64,000 nt of DNA, taken from NCBI GenBank assembly GCA_902806435.1, contig CADCWO010000046.1, positions 838-64,837 of the forward strand, in the 5' to 3' direction. The notes under the pieces were generated by a model, which was not told where the DNA came from, did no database searches, and saw only the letters and a program-made list of their open reading frames with translations. The position numbers and the translations under genes were made by a program. Each line of letters opens with the position of its first letter. Positions within the stretch are counted from its first letter, which is position 1. Shown here in pieces: positions 1 to 8,112 of this stretch. This DNA comes from an uncultured Synechococcales cyanobacterium. GTDB taxonomy: Bacteria; Cyanobacteriota; Cyanobacteriia; Thermosynechococcales; Thermosynechococcaceae.

Positions 1-424
1 TGATTATCGCGACGCTTCGATTTCCATGAGTCCTACCAGGTCTGGAGTGATAATCATAGAATCGCCTTCGTTGCTTGGGCGCGAGACCCGTGGTGGGCAT
101 AAGCGCTGAAGTGCCTTTGAGTTTCAGTCGTCGCCAGTGGGCAAGGCGGAATCCGTTAAGTGTGGCTTCTCGCCCTCCACCTTTCAACAGGTTTAGCATA
201 TGTCGTTGGGCAGCATCCACCGCTTCGAGTGCTTCACGGTCGAAGCGTTCAAGTGCTTCAAGTAAGAGTGCTTCGAGTTCTAAGTGGGCCTGTAGGTAGC
301 GAAGCTGCGCTGGAGTGCAAAGTAGCAAGAAAAAAGCTTGTGTAGTAAGCCTTTCAGCCTCTAAACTGTTAGTTCCAATTTGCTGTGGTTCTGACTTTGG
401 AGTAACGCTCTTTGAGCGACAGAA
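1..424 (-). other. Open reading frame running off the left edge, function unknown
   Basis: On the minus strand one frame is free of stops from the TGA at 425-427 to the window edge, about 140 codons. It is rich in Leu, Ala and Glu (for example LLLEALERFDREALEAVDA) and ends in a basic stretch. There is no convincing ATG near the beginning, so it may be the middle of a frameshifted gene. A neighbouring frame (369-493) reads GKVDFYPLIRRTDGAETL and stops at 369-371, which suggests that both belong to one damaged gene. I do not recognise the family. Confidence 0.3.
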
Positions 425-492
425 TCAGGGTTTCAGCACCATCAGTGCGCCGAATTAGTGGATAAAAGTCTACTTTGCCTTCTAGCGCAGCT

Positions 493-571
493 TGTCGGGT
501 AAGAGGGAGCACGTCACCGTGTCCCCCTCCCCTCAGAACTGCTCGTGACAGTCGCTCCCATCAAGCGGCTC
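493..571 (-). mobile_element. Putative 3' end of a group II intron (domains V-VI)
   Basis: Minus-strand 571-536 starts GAGCCGCTTG and ends CGAGCAGTTC, so the two ends can pair like the lower stem of intron domain V. It is followed by a second stem (GAGGGGAGG pairing with CTCCCTC) like domain VI, and the intron would end near 493. It lies directly downstream of the HNH fragment at 575-838, where the 3' end of such an intron belongs. The upper part of the domain V hairpin is poorly paired, so this is probably a decayed copy. Confidence 0.4.
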
Positions 572-574
572 AAG

Positions 575-838
575 CTATCTATCACTCAAAACTGCTCCCA
601 CTCGATACACTTGTTGATGGCAAGCTTGATGAAGGTGAATTAAATTCTCCTCTTTATCTGTACCGCCATCTTTGACTTGTACTCGGTGATGAGTGTGCAG
701 TGCTTCTCCATTAAACAATGGTTCATGACAGACTAGACATCGCCAATTCTGGCTCTGGGCAACTCGGTAGTACTTCGAGCCTTTGTCCCAATAGGTTTTG
801 CCATATCGGGTTTGGCGATGCTGCCGGTTATGTTGCAA
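575..838 (-). pseudogene. Group II intron reverse transcriptase/maturase, C-terminal HNH fragment
   Basis: The 87-residue frame carries the HNH endonuclease module found at the C-terminus of many cyanobacterial group II intron maturases: WRCLVCHEPLF, then LHTHHRVQVKDGG, then NLIHLHQACH. This gives two zinc-binding cysteines, the HH pair and the final Asn, His and Cys. The reverse transcriptase and maturase X domains that should precede it are absent, because sequence upstream of 838 is unrelated. It is therefore a 5'-truncated intron, not expected to be mobile. Confidence 0.7.
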
Positions 839-880
839 AGATTTTAAAGTAACAAACGAAGTGGCCTCATTCGTATTACT

Positions 881-970
881 TTAAGCAATCACTCCGAAGA
901 TTTCGTTGATAAACTGTGCTTGAGATACACTGTCCCCTCGACTAATTCCTTTCACTTGTCCTTTTCTAAC
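881..970 (-). pseudogene. C-terminal scrap of an IS6-like transposase
   Basis: Thirty codons read VRKGQVKGISRGDSVSQAQF then INEIFGVIA and a stop. This resembles the extreme C-terminus of cyanobacterial IS6-type transposases as I remember them. The frame is cut at 970, exactly where the next element begins with AGGACTTACGCA, a sequence common at the ends of cyanobacterial insertion sequences. The simplest reading is that the IS701-like element inserted into, or recombined with, an older IS copy. Confidence 0.35.
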
Positions 971-1620
971 AGGACTTACGCAAGGGACATTTGGACAGAC
1001 GGGTGCTTAAGTTGCTCGATTAGGTAACATGAAAGCATTCGAGACTTAATCTGGTAAATCGTTTTGCCGCTTTGATACGCGATCGTTTTGAGACGAGTCC
1101 ACACGAGCAATGCACAAGCAATGTGGTTGCGTTGTATGCGGGCTTTGCGACATTGACAGGCTTCAACTCCGGTCAACTGCTTTAACTCCCGGTGAAACTC
1201 CTCAATCTTTCAACGGATGCCACACGCATCTTGCACAGCATCGGTGAAAGATTGAGCCATGTGCGTTAGTCGCAACATAGTCTGTCCTGTGGGTGGACAC
1301 AGTGACCCGGAACAATTTCACCGTTCGGCTGAGGCTCACGCCGAAGCCTTCTTGTCTTTGGGAAAGCCACCCACCTTAATGAGCTTGCCTTGCTGCAACT
1401 CTTCAGCACTCCAAACCAGTTCATCGACGCGCACGTACGGCCTACAGCCGCTACTATCATCGACTCGTCGATTGACCTTGAGCGGACAGTAATACAGCTT
1501 CTCTAGCTGGTCGATCTGCGCCATCAAGGCTTGCGTGGCGTACCAGCTATCCATCAAAACGGTAGAAAACGGTAACTGCTTGCTGTAGACCACCCCTTCG
1601 GGGATTGCCCTGAGCGTGGG
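971..1620 (-). pseudogene. Broken IS701-type DDE transposase
   Basis: The middle and C-terminal parts of a cyanobacterial DDE transposase can be followed on the minus strand in three pieces. They are LPFSTVLMDSWYATQALM (the second Asp region) near 1560, AQSFTDAVQDACGIR near 1240, and EACQCRKARIQRNHIACALL near 1120. The pieces lie in different frames, and a TGA replaces the expected Trp after CGIR (near 1210), so at least one frameshift and one stop are present. The N-terminal half is missing; sequence beyond about 1620 is unrelated. The end at 971 carries AGGACTTACGCA. It is not functional. Confidence 0.7.
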
Positions 1621-1723
1621 TGGAAAAATGATTCAGTGTGACTAGAATCCGAAAAGAATTCCCTGAAAACCTTCTGTGGGGAGGATTTTACCCCTCATCG
1701 CAGCTTCCCCAGTTCTACCCCTA

Positions 1724-2840
1724 CTAACCGGAGCATAGATTGGTTAACATAATAGGTGTAGCCACGTCGGAAGTATGCCATGAAACTCAAAGATGCTCGT
1801 CACCTGTCAGCATCTGCTCAAGAGGCACTGAGATATCGAGTAGTCAATGCCATTGAACATGGCATGAGTAAATCAGAGGCATCTCGTGTGTTTAAGGTGT
1901 CGCGTACCGCAATCCATCAGTGGGCCAAAGCTACAGCAGCTGAAGGAACAAAGGCATTAAAAGCAAAAAAGCGGGGACCGCGCTCAAGCTCGCGGCTACT
2001 ACCCCACCAAGCAGCAACGGCAGTGCGGCTGATGGAGCTACATTGTCCAGATGCTTTAGGATTACCCTTCTACTTATGGACACGCGAAGCGGTACAACAG
2101 TTTCTGGCGGGTCGCTTTGAGTTGTCGGTATCAGTGTGGACGGTAGGGCGTTATCTGAGGAAATGGGGTTTTACACCCCAAAAGCCACTGCGTCGTGCCT
2201 ATGAGCAAGATGCAACAGCAGTGCAGCAATGGTTGCAAACCGAGTACCCCCAAATTTGTCAGCAAGCTCGTCGTCAGAAAGCACAGATTCATTGGGGTGA
2301 TGAGATGGGTGTTCGTTCTGACTACCAAGCAGGGCGCTCTTACGGTCGAGCCGGACGAACACCAGTTGTACCAGGAACGGGTAAGCGCTTTAGGTGCAAT
2401 CTAATCTCAACGATTACCAATCGTGGCAAGTTGTACTTCAAAGTATTCACACAACGATTCAATGCTGCACTCATGCTGGATTTTTTGCGTCGCTTGATTC
2501 GGCAGTGTGACCAGAAGGTGTTTCTCATTGTCGATGGTCATCCGGTGCATCGCTCACGGGCAGTTAGGCACTGGGTTGAGCAGCATGCTGAGCGCATCCG
2601 CCTATTTTTCTTGCCTTCCTACAGCCCCGAACTCAACCCCGACGAGCTACTCAATCACGATGTCAAAGCAAATGCTGTCGGGCGACAACGCGCGGAAAAC
2701 CAATCCCAGATGATTGAAAATATCCGCAGCTATCTACGTAGCACACAACGCCAACCCAGGGTTGTACAACGTTACTTTCACGAGAAACATGTTGCCTACG
2801 CCGCCGCTTAGAAGTGTTCACTATTTACTGCTCTGGTTAG
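1724..2840 (+). mobile_element. Complete IS630-family insertion sequence
   Basis: The element starts CTAACCGGAGCA (1724-1735) and ends TGCTCTGGTTAG (2829-2840). These are 12-base inverted repeats with one mismatch. It is flanked on both sides by TA (1722-1723 and 2841-2842), the target duplication expected for the IS630/Tc1 group. A single intact transposase gene fills the inside. The intact termini, target duplication and open gene suggest a recent insertion. Confidence 0.85.
1780..2811 (+). CDS. IS630 family transposase
   Basis: The 343-residue protein has the IS630 layout. An N-terminal helix-turn-helix region (residues about 15-60, SEASRVFKVSRTAIHQW) and a second winged-helix part (about 85-140) are followed by a DDE catalytic domain. 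Its likely catalytic residues are Asp in HWGDEMG (about 172), Asp in FLIVDGHPVH (about 250) and Glu in SPELNPDELLN (about 290). It starts with ATG 40 to 60 bases inside the left inverted repeat and stops shortly before the right one. Nothing in the frame is damaged, so it is probably active. Confidence 0.93.
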   Translation: MKLKDARHLSASAQEALRYRVVNAIEHGMSKSEASRVFKVSRTAIHQWAKATAAEGTKALKAKKRGPRSSSRLLPHQAATAVRLMELHCPDALGLPFYLWTREAVQQFLAGRFELSVSVWTVGRYLRKWGFTPQKPLRRAYEQDATAVQQWLQTEYPQICQQARRQKAQIHWGDEMGVRSDYQAGRSYGRAGRTPVVPGTGKRFRCNLISTITNRGKLYFKVFTQRFNAALMLDFLRRLIRQCDQKVFLIVDGHPVHRSRAVRHWVEQHAERIRLFFLPSYSPELNPDELLNHDVKANAVGRQRAENQSQMIENIRSYLRSTQRQPRVVQRYFHEKHVAYAAA

Positions 2841-2884
2841 TAAAAGGAATTAGTACTGGGGCATTGCTTAGAATCAGCTCCAGT

Positions 2885-3658
2885 TCATAGCCTGATTCTG
2901 GAACGCCGAAACAGCAAAGCGGATCCGGTAAACATCATGACGAAAAACGCATTCAGCCCCAATACACCCAACACTCCCATGAATGCTTCTACCGAGTTTA
3001 TTGGGGGCTTGTTGATCATCAGTGCGATCACGGGAACCAATGCCTGAGCGAGCGCTGTTGCAAACAAGGTACGTGCCATTCCCTGTGGCCGTAAACGTGC
3101 AATAGTGGCACCAGCGATTCCAATGGCAACTACTCCGAAATACATCAGGTTAACGGGGTTGTCCTCAGACCCGATGATACCAACAGCAAGGTTCATCCAG
3201 ACGAGAAGTAATGCTGCCGCGAGTGCCATACCGACAGCAGCTCGGTATGCCCTAGTGCCCCCCTTCCTCGCTACCAGCTCATAGGCAAGACCTGTGCTGA
3301 AGATGAGGGCACCAGCGACAATGAAGTCGGCCAGGTCCCAGGCTACTTGATCAGTAAACAGCATCGCTAGCAAGGGCACCAGCAATATGAATGCTGTCCC
3401 GAGCGCAATACGAATAATATTTTTGTTTTGCATAATGATATATCTGATGTTCTCTCTCATAATTCCCGCCGATGTTTCGACGAACAGCCAAAGAGCGCAA
3501 CCCAGTAATCCTCGTCCTTCCTCTGCCCGTTCTCGAAGAAGGTCGGTGAAAGTTTGCTCCATTCCCTCGCCGAAGCGCTCATAGTAAGGCTTCGAGTAGA
3601 AACGAAGCAGTTTTCCATACCAGCTCCGATATCGTCGTATTGAGCGTCTATTTGCCAT
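2885..3658 (-). CDS. Multi-pass membrane protein paired with a PadR repressor
   Basis: The first 70 or so residues are basic and soluble and include YSKPYYERFGEGMEQTF. This resembles the short cytoplasmic prefix (tyrosine, ERFG, EMxQTF) seen in small permease-like proteins encoded next to PadR regulators. After it come about six hydrophobic segments. I chose the ATG at 3658 (MANRRSIRR); it overlaps the end of the PadR gene by 11 bases, which implies translational coupling. The longer upstream frame would run deep into that gene. Substrate is unknown; export or stress sensing would fit the family. Codon and motif style look foreign to the neighbourhood, and the pair sits between two insertion sequences. 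Confidence 0.75.
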   Translation of the reverse strand: MANRRSIRRYRSWYGKLLRFYSKPYYERFGEGMEQTFTDLLRERAEEGRGLLGCALWLFVETSAGIMRENIRYIIMQNKNIIRIALGTAFILLVPLLAMLFTDQVAWDLADFIVAGALIFSTGLAYELVARKGGTRAYRAAVGMALAAALLLVWMNLAVGIIGSEDNPVNLMYFGVVAIGIAGATIARLRPQGMARTLFATALAQALVPVIALMINKPPINSVEAFMGVLGVLGLNAFFVMMFTGSALLFRRSRIRL

Positions 3659-4004
3659 ACGCAAAAGTATTCGGCAAGAGCCGTCTTTGCTCAGCAACCA
3701 TCAAGATTTCGCGGTATCGCTCTAATTCTGCAGCAAGTGCTTCTTTGCCGAGTCCAGTAATTTTGTAGTAGATCCGCCGCTCATCGTCCATGTCTGGGTC
3801 TACCTTTTTGTCGCTCTCACGTATCAATCCCGCCTCGATCATGCGACCAATCGAGCCGTAGAGTGTTCCAGGCCCCATCTTTACCTTGCCCTGGGAATCC
3901 GACTCGACCTGCTTCATGACTCCATAGCCATGGCGCTCCTGTACGGAGAGCGAGAGAAGGATATGAAACACTGCTGGAGTAAGGGGGGTGTTCTTTTTAG
4001 CCAT
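3648..4004 (-). CDS. PadR family transcriptional regulator
   Basis: The 118-residue protein is the right size for the short PadR class. It has a winged helix (residues about 10-85, with HGYGVMKQVE, GPGTLYGSIGRM and RRIYYKITGLGKEAL) and a short C-terminal helix for dimerisation. PadR proteins are mostly repressors that control their own operon and a neighbouring transport gene. The overlapping membrane protein downstream is the obvious partner, and the palindrome immediately upstream (4014-4032) is the likely operator. The ligand cannot be inferred. Confidence 0.88.
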   Translation of the reverse strand: MAKKNTPLTPAVFHILLSLSVQERHGYGVMKQVESDSQGKVKMGPGTLYGSIGRMIEAGLIRESDKKVDPDMDDERRIYYKITGLGKEALAAELERYREILMVAEQRRLLPNTFAYGK

Positions 4005-4009
4005 GCCTC

Positions 4010-4038
4010 ATATTATATCCGTAACGGATATATGTCAA
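4010..4038 (-). promoter_or_regulatory. PadR operator overlapping a consensus promoter
   Basis: A perfect 19-base palindrome, TATATCCG-TAA-CGGATATA, occupies 4014-4032. On the minus strand it lies between a consensus -35 box TTGACA (4033-4038) and a -10 box read as TAATAT (4010-4015, spacer 17) or TATAAT (4012-4017, spacer 15). A repressor bound here would block polymerase directly. The -10 box lies only about 6-8 bases from the padR ATG (4002-4004), so transcription should begin at or next to the start codon. Confidence 0.75.
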
Positions 4039-4215
4039 CGCGATAAATAACGGAAAAGCTCCAGATTGGCCCCAAAATAGCAAAGCTGTGATTTGAGACC
4101 ATTTAGTATATGTGTACTTCTCTGCTGACATGCTCACTGATATGTTGAGCAGGCACACCTCAGTGAGGAGTTACATCAGTGAAGCGACAATGGAAACCAG
4201 AGGAACTGAATGAAC

Positions 4216-4240
4216 TACCCCGCCGCAAGCGGACGGGGTA
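4216..4240 (-). repeat. IS200 end hairpin
   Basis: TACCCCG-CCGC-AA-GCGG-A-CGGGGTA folds into a near-perfect hairpin just past the stop codon of the IS200 transposase. Subterminal hairpins of this type are the structures bound by TnpA at IS200/IS605 ends. A weaker CCGC/GCGG hairpin lies on the other side of the gene near 4700. The exact cleavage sites cannot be fixed from sequence alone. Confidence 0.55.
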
Positions 4241-4246
4241 TCAAAA

Positions 4247-4690
4247 TTAAAAAAGAGATAATTGCTCATCTCTGTGTAACTTGAGATAGTTGTTGCCTTG
4301 TTCCTTAACATACCTGGCAATCATTCCTTCATCCCCGTGTTTCCCGACCGTACTTGCAAAGTAGCCATCGCTCCAAAACTCTCCGCCCCACAGTTGTTGC
4401 TTCACCTGCGGACATCGCTTGAATACCTCTCGCGCAGTTAAGCTCTTGAGCATCGTTACCAGTTTCGTCACACTGTAGCTCGGTACTGATTGCACCAGAA
4501 AATGCACATGGTCTTTGTCTACCCCAATCTCGATAAACTTCACCTCATATCGCTTCTCGATTTCTAGGCACACTTCTTTGAGCACCGCATCAACCTGTTC
4601 GTCGAATACTGCCCGTCGATACTTCGCTGGAAATACTATGTGGTAAAGCAACACTGTGACGTTGTGACTTTTGTGGATGTACTCACTCAT
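4247..4690 (-). CDS. tnpA: IS200 family transposase TnpA
   Basis: The 147-residue protein is a Y1 HUH single-strand transposase of full length. The HUH motif is at residues 61-63 (DKDHVHFLV), and the catalytic tyrosine is Tyr127 (MIARYVKEQG), the usual position in the family. No TnpB accessory gene lies beside it, so this is the IS200-like arrangement rather than IS605. It is flanked by hairpins and sits about 90 bases from the tRNA-Met. The frame is intact. Confidence 0.93.
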   Translation of the reverse strand: MSEYIHKSHNVTVLLYHIVFPAKYRRAVFDEQVDAVLKEVCLEIEKRYEVKFIEIGVDKDHVHFLVQSVPSYSVTKLVTMLKSLTAREVFKRCPQVKQQLWGGEFWSDGYFASTVGKHGDEGMIARYVKEQGNNYLKLHRDEQLSLF

Positions 4691-4779
4691 CCTTGCATTC
4701 TACGCCGCAGAGCAGCGGGGAATCGACCCTTAGAGATTGAAGGAAAGTGCAGACAACTTGATAGAGCTTGAAATTTAAA

Positions 4780-4852
4780 TGGCTCAGGCGGGATTTGAAC
4801 CTGCGACCTTGGGCTTATGAGTCCCCTGCTCTAACCACTGAGCTACTGAGCC
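4780..4852 (-). tRNA. tRNA-Met (anticodon CAT)
   Basis: On the minus strand the 73-base sequence folds as a cloverleaf. The acceptor stem is GGCTCAG/CTGAGCC, the D arm contains AGCTCAGTGGTTAGAGC, the anticodon loop is CTCATAA, and the T arm is CGCAGGTTCAAATCCCGCC type. The discriminator is A, and no CCA is encoded. The acceptor pairing from the first base and absence of an initiator-type D arm favour elongator Met; a CAT-anticodon tRNA-Ile cannot be fully excluded. Confidence 0.9.
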
Positions 4853-5098
4853 AAACACTTAGCTTAAACGTGTTTTAGGCTTAACTAAAATGCTTTAGTA
4901 GCGTAGCACAACGGCAACCATCACCGCTAGGTTCATCAGAAGAGGCACTTCCAGTCAATTGAGGTAGGACATCCTAGTTGGGCAAGCAAAACCCAACTAC
5001 AGTTGAAACCCAACAGAAAAATTTTCAGTAGGCCAATATTGTCAACAAATTATGTTTGTCTCAAATTCTACAGCTGGCTTAAAAAAGAAACGCAAAAG

Positions 5099-6850
5099 CT
5101 AACCCCGCTTTAAATAGTACATTGGGTTAACTGCGCCTTTCCCAAACCGGTGAATCTCAAAATGCACATGTGGGCCAGTACTACGACCGGTGCTACCCAT
5201 CTCAGCAATTTGTTCACCCTGGCTGACCTGCTGGCCTGCACGGGCTAGTAGCCGATTATTGTGAGCGTAGAGCGTTAAGCTGCCGTCTGGATGGCGGATT
5301 TCCACGACATTACCGTACCCACCCTGATCCCACTCAGAAGCAACTACAACTCCAGGTGCAACGGCTGTGACTGGTGTTCCTACCGGAGCGGCAATATCAA
5401 CTCCTCGGTGCATCCGTCCCCAGCGCCAACCATATCCAGAAGTTAAAACTCCTTTTGCCGGCCATATATACTGCCCACTACTGTTTGATACTGTTGGCAA
5501 ATAAGCATCTATTCCAGCTAGAGGTGGTAGTTCAAGACGAGACAACTGCGGTAGAACTGTCTGCTTAACAACAGCAACGTAGGAATCAGGAGCTTTTAGC
5601 GTGGGGGTTGCAGGTTCTTGATCTATTAACGCCCTTGCTGCTGCTTGGAGAACGTTCTTTTCAGGTACTGGAGGCCGAAAAGAGTTAATGACAGGACTAG
5701 ACGCTTTAGAGCCAGACCTAATAGCAGGTACAGGAACTTGAGCAACAAGAATGCCTGCGGATGGTACGTCGCTAACGACATTCAGGTTTGAGTTAGGAAG
5801 TGATGCAACCTCCTGGTAGCGAGGTTGCATTTTAGCAGCAGGAAGTTTTAAGGCCTGACCTGCCAGAATAACGTTAGGGTCTTGCAGTTGATTCATACCA
5901 ACTAACGTTTGTGTTGGCACTCGGTAGTTTTCAGCAATCACCTCAAGCGTGTCTCCAGGCTTAACCTGATAAACTTGATTCTCGAAGTCCTCAGATGAGA
6001 CTTTTCTGCTGATATTTGCAAGGACTGAGTTTGCTAGTTTTTTATCTACAGCTATCGGCTTATTAGGAACCAGCTGGTCTGTTTCTGCGGATGGGCTTGC
6101 TAGCTGAACCGGATTATTGATTGAAGGTGTAGCGTCAAGATTGCTGGCATCAATGGCCTGTAAACTGTCGACAGGCAGTTTAGACAGCGATTTTTCTGAC
6201 TGAACTGGCAGATTAGCCCTGTTAGAAGGTGGTGCAGATAAAGGCAATACCGATGGTGATGCTGCCAAACCCGGTGTAGGCGACGGTGCGGGTTGTAATC
6301 CAACCTGTGGCTGGATGATAGAACTAGCGGCACTACCAGTCAAAAATGCTGAATCAGCATTCGCGGACTTCACCCTTGACCAAGAACCAACTGCTGAATC
6401 ACCAGTTTCAGGAGCGGAAAATTCTATAGACTCAAGCCCTTGAACGGTTACAAATTTACTGGAAACTTGAAGACCATCATAAGGAGTGATTGAAGGCAAA
6501 GGCTCTTCAACGGGAAGAGACAACGGCTTGGCCGCAGGCGAGACACCATTGGCTAAAGCAGACATTGTACCGACTGTATTCTCTGTTGGAGCAGAGGTTA
6601 AAAGGGAGGGATTTATAGTGGCAAAGGGCTCTACGATAGCTAATGGCTCTGCTGTAAATGCTTGAACGCCATTTTGAGGTCCCAGCACACTGAAAACCCC
6701 GGCTGAAAGAGCAATGCCAAATAGAGTAGTAGATCTGTAAAGCTGCTTCCGGAGCTGCGGTGAAGTTAGTTTAGCAGTATTTAGTGTCCCTTGATGGCTC
6801 ACTACTGGAAACGGGACAAAGTGATTTTCCTGTAAATTAGCTTCGTTCAA
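5099..6850 (-). CDS. Secreted LysM and M23 peptidase (murein hydrolase)
   Basis: This is a cell-wall endopeptidase or hydrolase activator. Counted from the TTG at 6850, it has a hydrophobic segment near residues 35-60 and a long Pro/Ser/Ala-rich linker. A LysM domain follows at about 292-335 (YQVKPGDTLEVIAENY, then ILAGQALKLP). A C-terminal M23 domain carries HRGVDIAAPVG (about 478) and HVHFEIH (about 561), the His/Asp and HxH zinc ligands. The frame can extend to a GTG at 6883, but a strong Shine-Dalgarno TTAGGAGGT lies six to seven bases before the TTG at 6850, so I prefer that start. It acts in the periplasm or outer wall, with LysM binding peptidoglycan. Confidence 0.88.
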   Translation of the reverse strand: MNEANLQENHFVPFPVVSHQGTLNTAKLTSPQLRKQLYRSTTLFGIALSAGVFSVLGPQNGVQAFTAEPLAIVEPFATINPSLLTSAPTENTVGTMSALANGVSPAAKPLSLPVEEPLPSITPYDGLQVSSKFVTVQGLESIEFSAPETGDSAVGSWSRVKSANADSAFLTGSAASSIIQPQVGLQPAPSPTPGLAASPSVLPLSAPPSNRANLPVQSEKSLSKLPVDSLQAIDASNLDATPSINNPVQLASPSAETDQLVPNKPIAVDKKLANSVLANISRKVSSEDFENQVYQVKPGDTLEVIAENYRVPTQTLVGMNQLQDPNVILAGQALKLPAAKMQPRYQEVASLPNSNLNVVSDVPSAGILVAQVPVPAIRSGSKASSPVINSFRPPVPEKNVLQAAARALIDQEPATPTLKAPDSYVAVVKQTVLPQLSRLELPPLAGIDAYLPTVSNSSGQYIWPAKGVLTSGYGWRWGRMHRGVDIAAPVGTPVTAVAPGVVVASEWDQGGYGNVVEIRHPDGSLTLYAHNNRLLARAGQQVSQGEQIAEMGSTGRSTGPHVHFEIHRFGKGAVNPMYYLKRG

Positions 6851-6883
6851 AGAACAACCTCCTAAAACTCCGATATTGGGCAC

Positions 6884-7505
6884 TTTACTGTCTCGATAGG
6901 TTACCTCTATGTAACTAAACTGTTGCTGAAGATTACATCAAGGCGAGACACTGATCAACTACATAGATAAACTGGGGGATCAAAACACTTAGGACAGGCT
7001 ACCCTGCTTCTTGTCTTAAGACAACCTTTTTACGTAACACGAAGTGAGGACTAATTACTTCTATCCCTCATTTCGGAACAGTTGATGAACAACCTTATGA
7101 TTTTCTGATGTCTTAAACGTAGATAAAAAGGTTCTAAATTCAAAACCAATGACCAAGCTGAGCAACTTTTGTCGTTCATCAGAATCTCAAATGAGGTAGA
7201 GCATTAACAAGAGTTAGTAAGGTTTATAAGAATGGCCCTTAAATCACAGAGGTGAATTTAACCTAGTTTCGAGACTAATAACAACTACTTGGATTTGCCT
7301 GGTCTGACTAGCTAAGTTTTTCAATAAGTGAGAAATAAATATAAACCTTGGGGTAAGCGACTGAAGCTTAAATCTTGGCTACAGCAAGCTCGCAGTCATT
7401 TTCAGGCTTGACAGGGAAAGTCAGGCCAAACAAAAAAAGTGCTAACTAAATTTAATGTTTTTGCTGCTCAACCTAGCAGAAAATTCATAGGAATTTCTTA
7501 TATAA
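6884..7505. other. Long non-coding stretch upstream of the M23 gene
   Basis: Over 600 bases without a credible gene separate the M23 peptidase from trmL; most of it is the upstream region of the peptidase. It contains an imperfect inverted pair, AACCTTTTTACGT near 7024 and ACGTAGATAAAAAGGTT near 7117. I looked for the conserved blocks of the c-di-AMP (ydaO) riboswitch, often linked to such peptidases, and did not find them. No promoter can be assigned with confidence. Confidence 0.4.
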
Positions 7506-7979
7506 CTACATGGTAGTTTCATTTAGATAACCCAACTGACGACGGGCTTCAAATAACCCTAGAGCAGTACTGACAGAAAGATTTAGGCTGCGCACACGAG
7601 GTTGTGTCATTGGAATACGCACTATTGTGTCGCATCCATTCATCACCTCTATAGGTAGCCCAGTAGTTTCACTGCCGAATAAGAGCCAGTCATCCTCTTG
7701 AAATTGAAATTGGATGTAGTTACATTTTCCGGTTGTACTGAAGCCAATTCGCCGTCCGCTTTGCCTACTAAAATGTTCTACAAAGTTTTGCCAAGAATCA
7801 TAGCAGTGCAATTTGACATAGGGCCAATAGTCCAGGCCAGCCCGTTTGAGGTAGCGATCGCTAACTTCAAAGCCAAGTGGCCCAACAAGGTGTAATTCTG
7901 TTCCTGTTGCCGCGCAGGTACGGGCAACGTTACCTGTATTAGGGGGAATTTGAGGGTGAACTAGTACAACCCGGAGCAT
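7506..7979 (-). CDS. trmL: tRNA (cytidine(34)-2'-O)-methyltransferase
   Basis: TrmL methylates the ribose of the wobble base in tRNA-Leu species. The 157-residue length and the SPOUT motifs agree with this: HPQIPPNTGNVARTCAATG at the start, FGSETTGLP in the middle, and the knot-forming IPMTQPRVRSLNLSVSTALG at the end (residues about 125-145). It starts with ATG and stands alone, convergent with nothing and transcribed in the same direction as the M23 gene. Confidence 0.93.
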   Translation of the reverse strand: MLRVVLVHPQIPPNTGNVARTCAATGTELHLVGPLGFEVSDRYLKRAGLDYWPYVKLHCYDSWQNFVEHFSRQSGRRIGFSTTGKCNYIQFQFQEDDWLLFGSETTGLPIEVMNGCDTIVRIPMTQPRVRSLNLSVSTALGLFEARRQLGYLNETTM

Positions 7980-8112
7980 GAAATTAATCGCAGAAAAAGG
8001 TAATTCAAGAGGCGGGAGTTAAGGGCCAACTTAACTGAAAGATTGATATGCTTTTTTTATCGCAGAAAACGGGTCACGTCTAATCAGGTTTTCCTATGAT
8101 TCAACTGGATAT

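Noticed and set aside
1259-1492. Plus-strand open frame of 77 codons
   Set aside because: It is antisense to the broken IS701-type transposase, whose motifs are recognisable on the minus strand; no independent support.
4140-4215. Possible Tn3-type transposase start (VKRQWKPEELNEL)
   Set aside because: Too short to call as a gene; only about 13 residues before the IS200 end. Mentioned as a low-interest finding only.
6884-7505. c-di-AMP (ydaO-type) riboswitch upstream of the M23 peptidase
   Set aside because: The conserved G-rich and CCGCUUAAC-type blocks were looked for on the minus strand and are not present.
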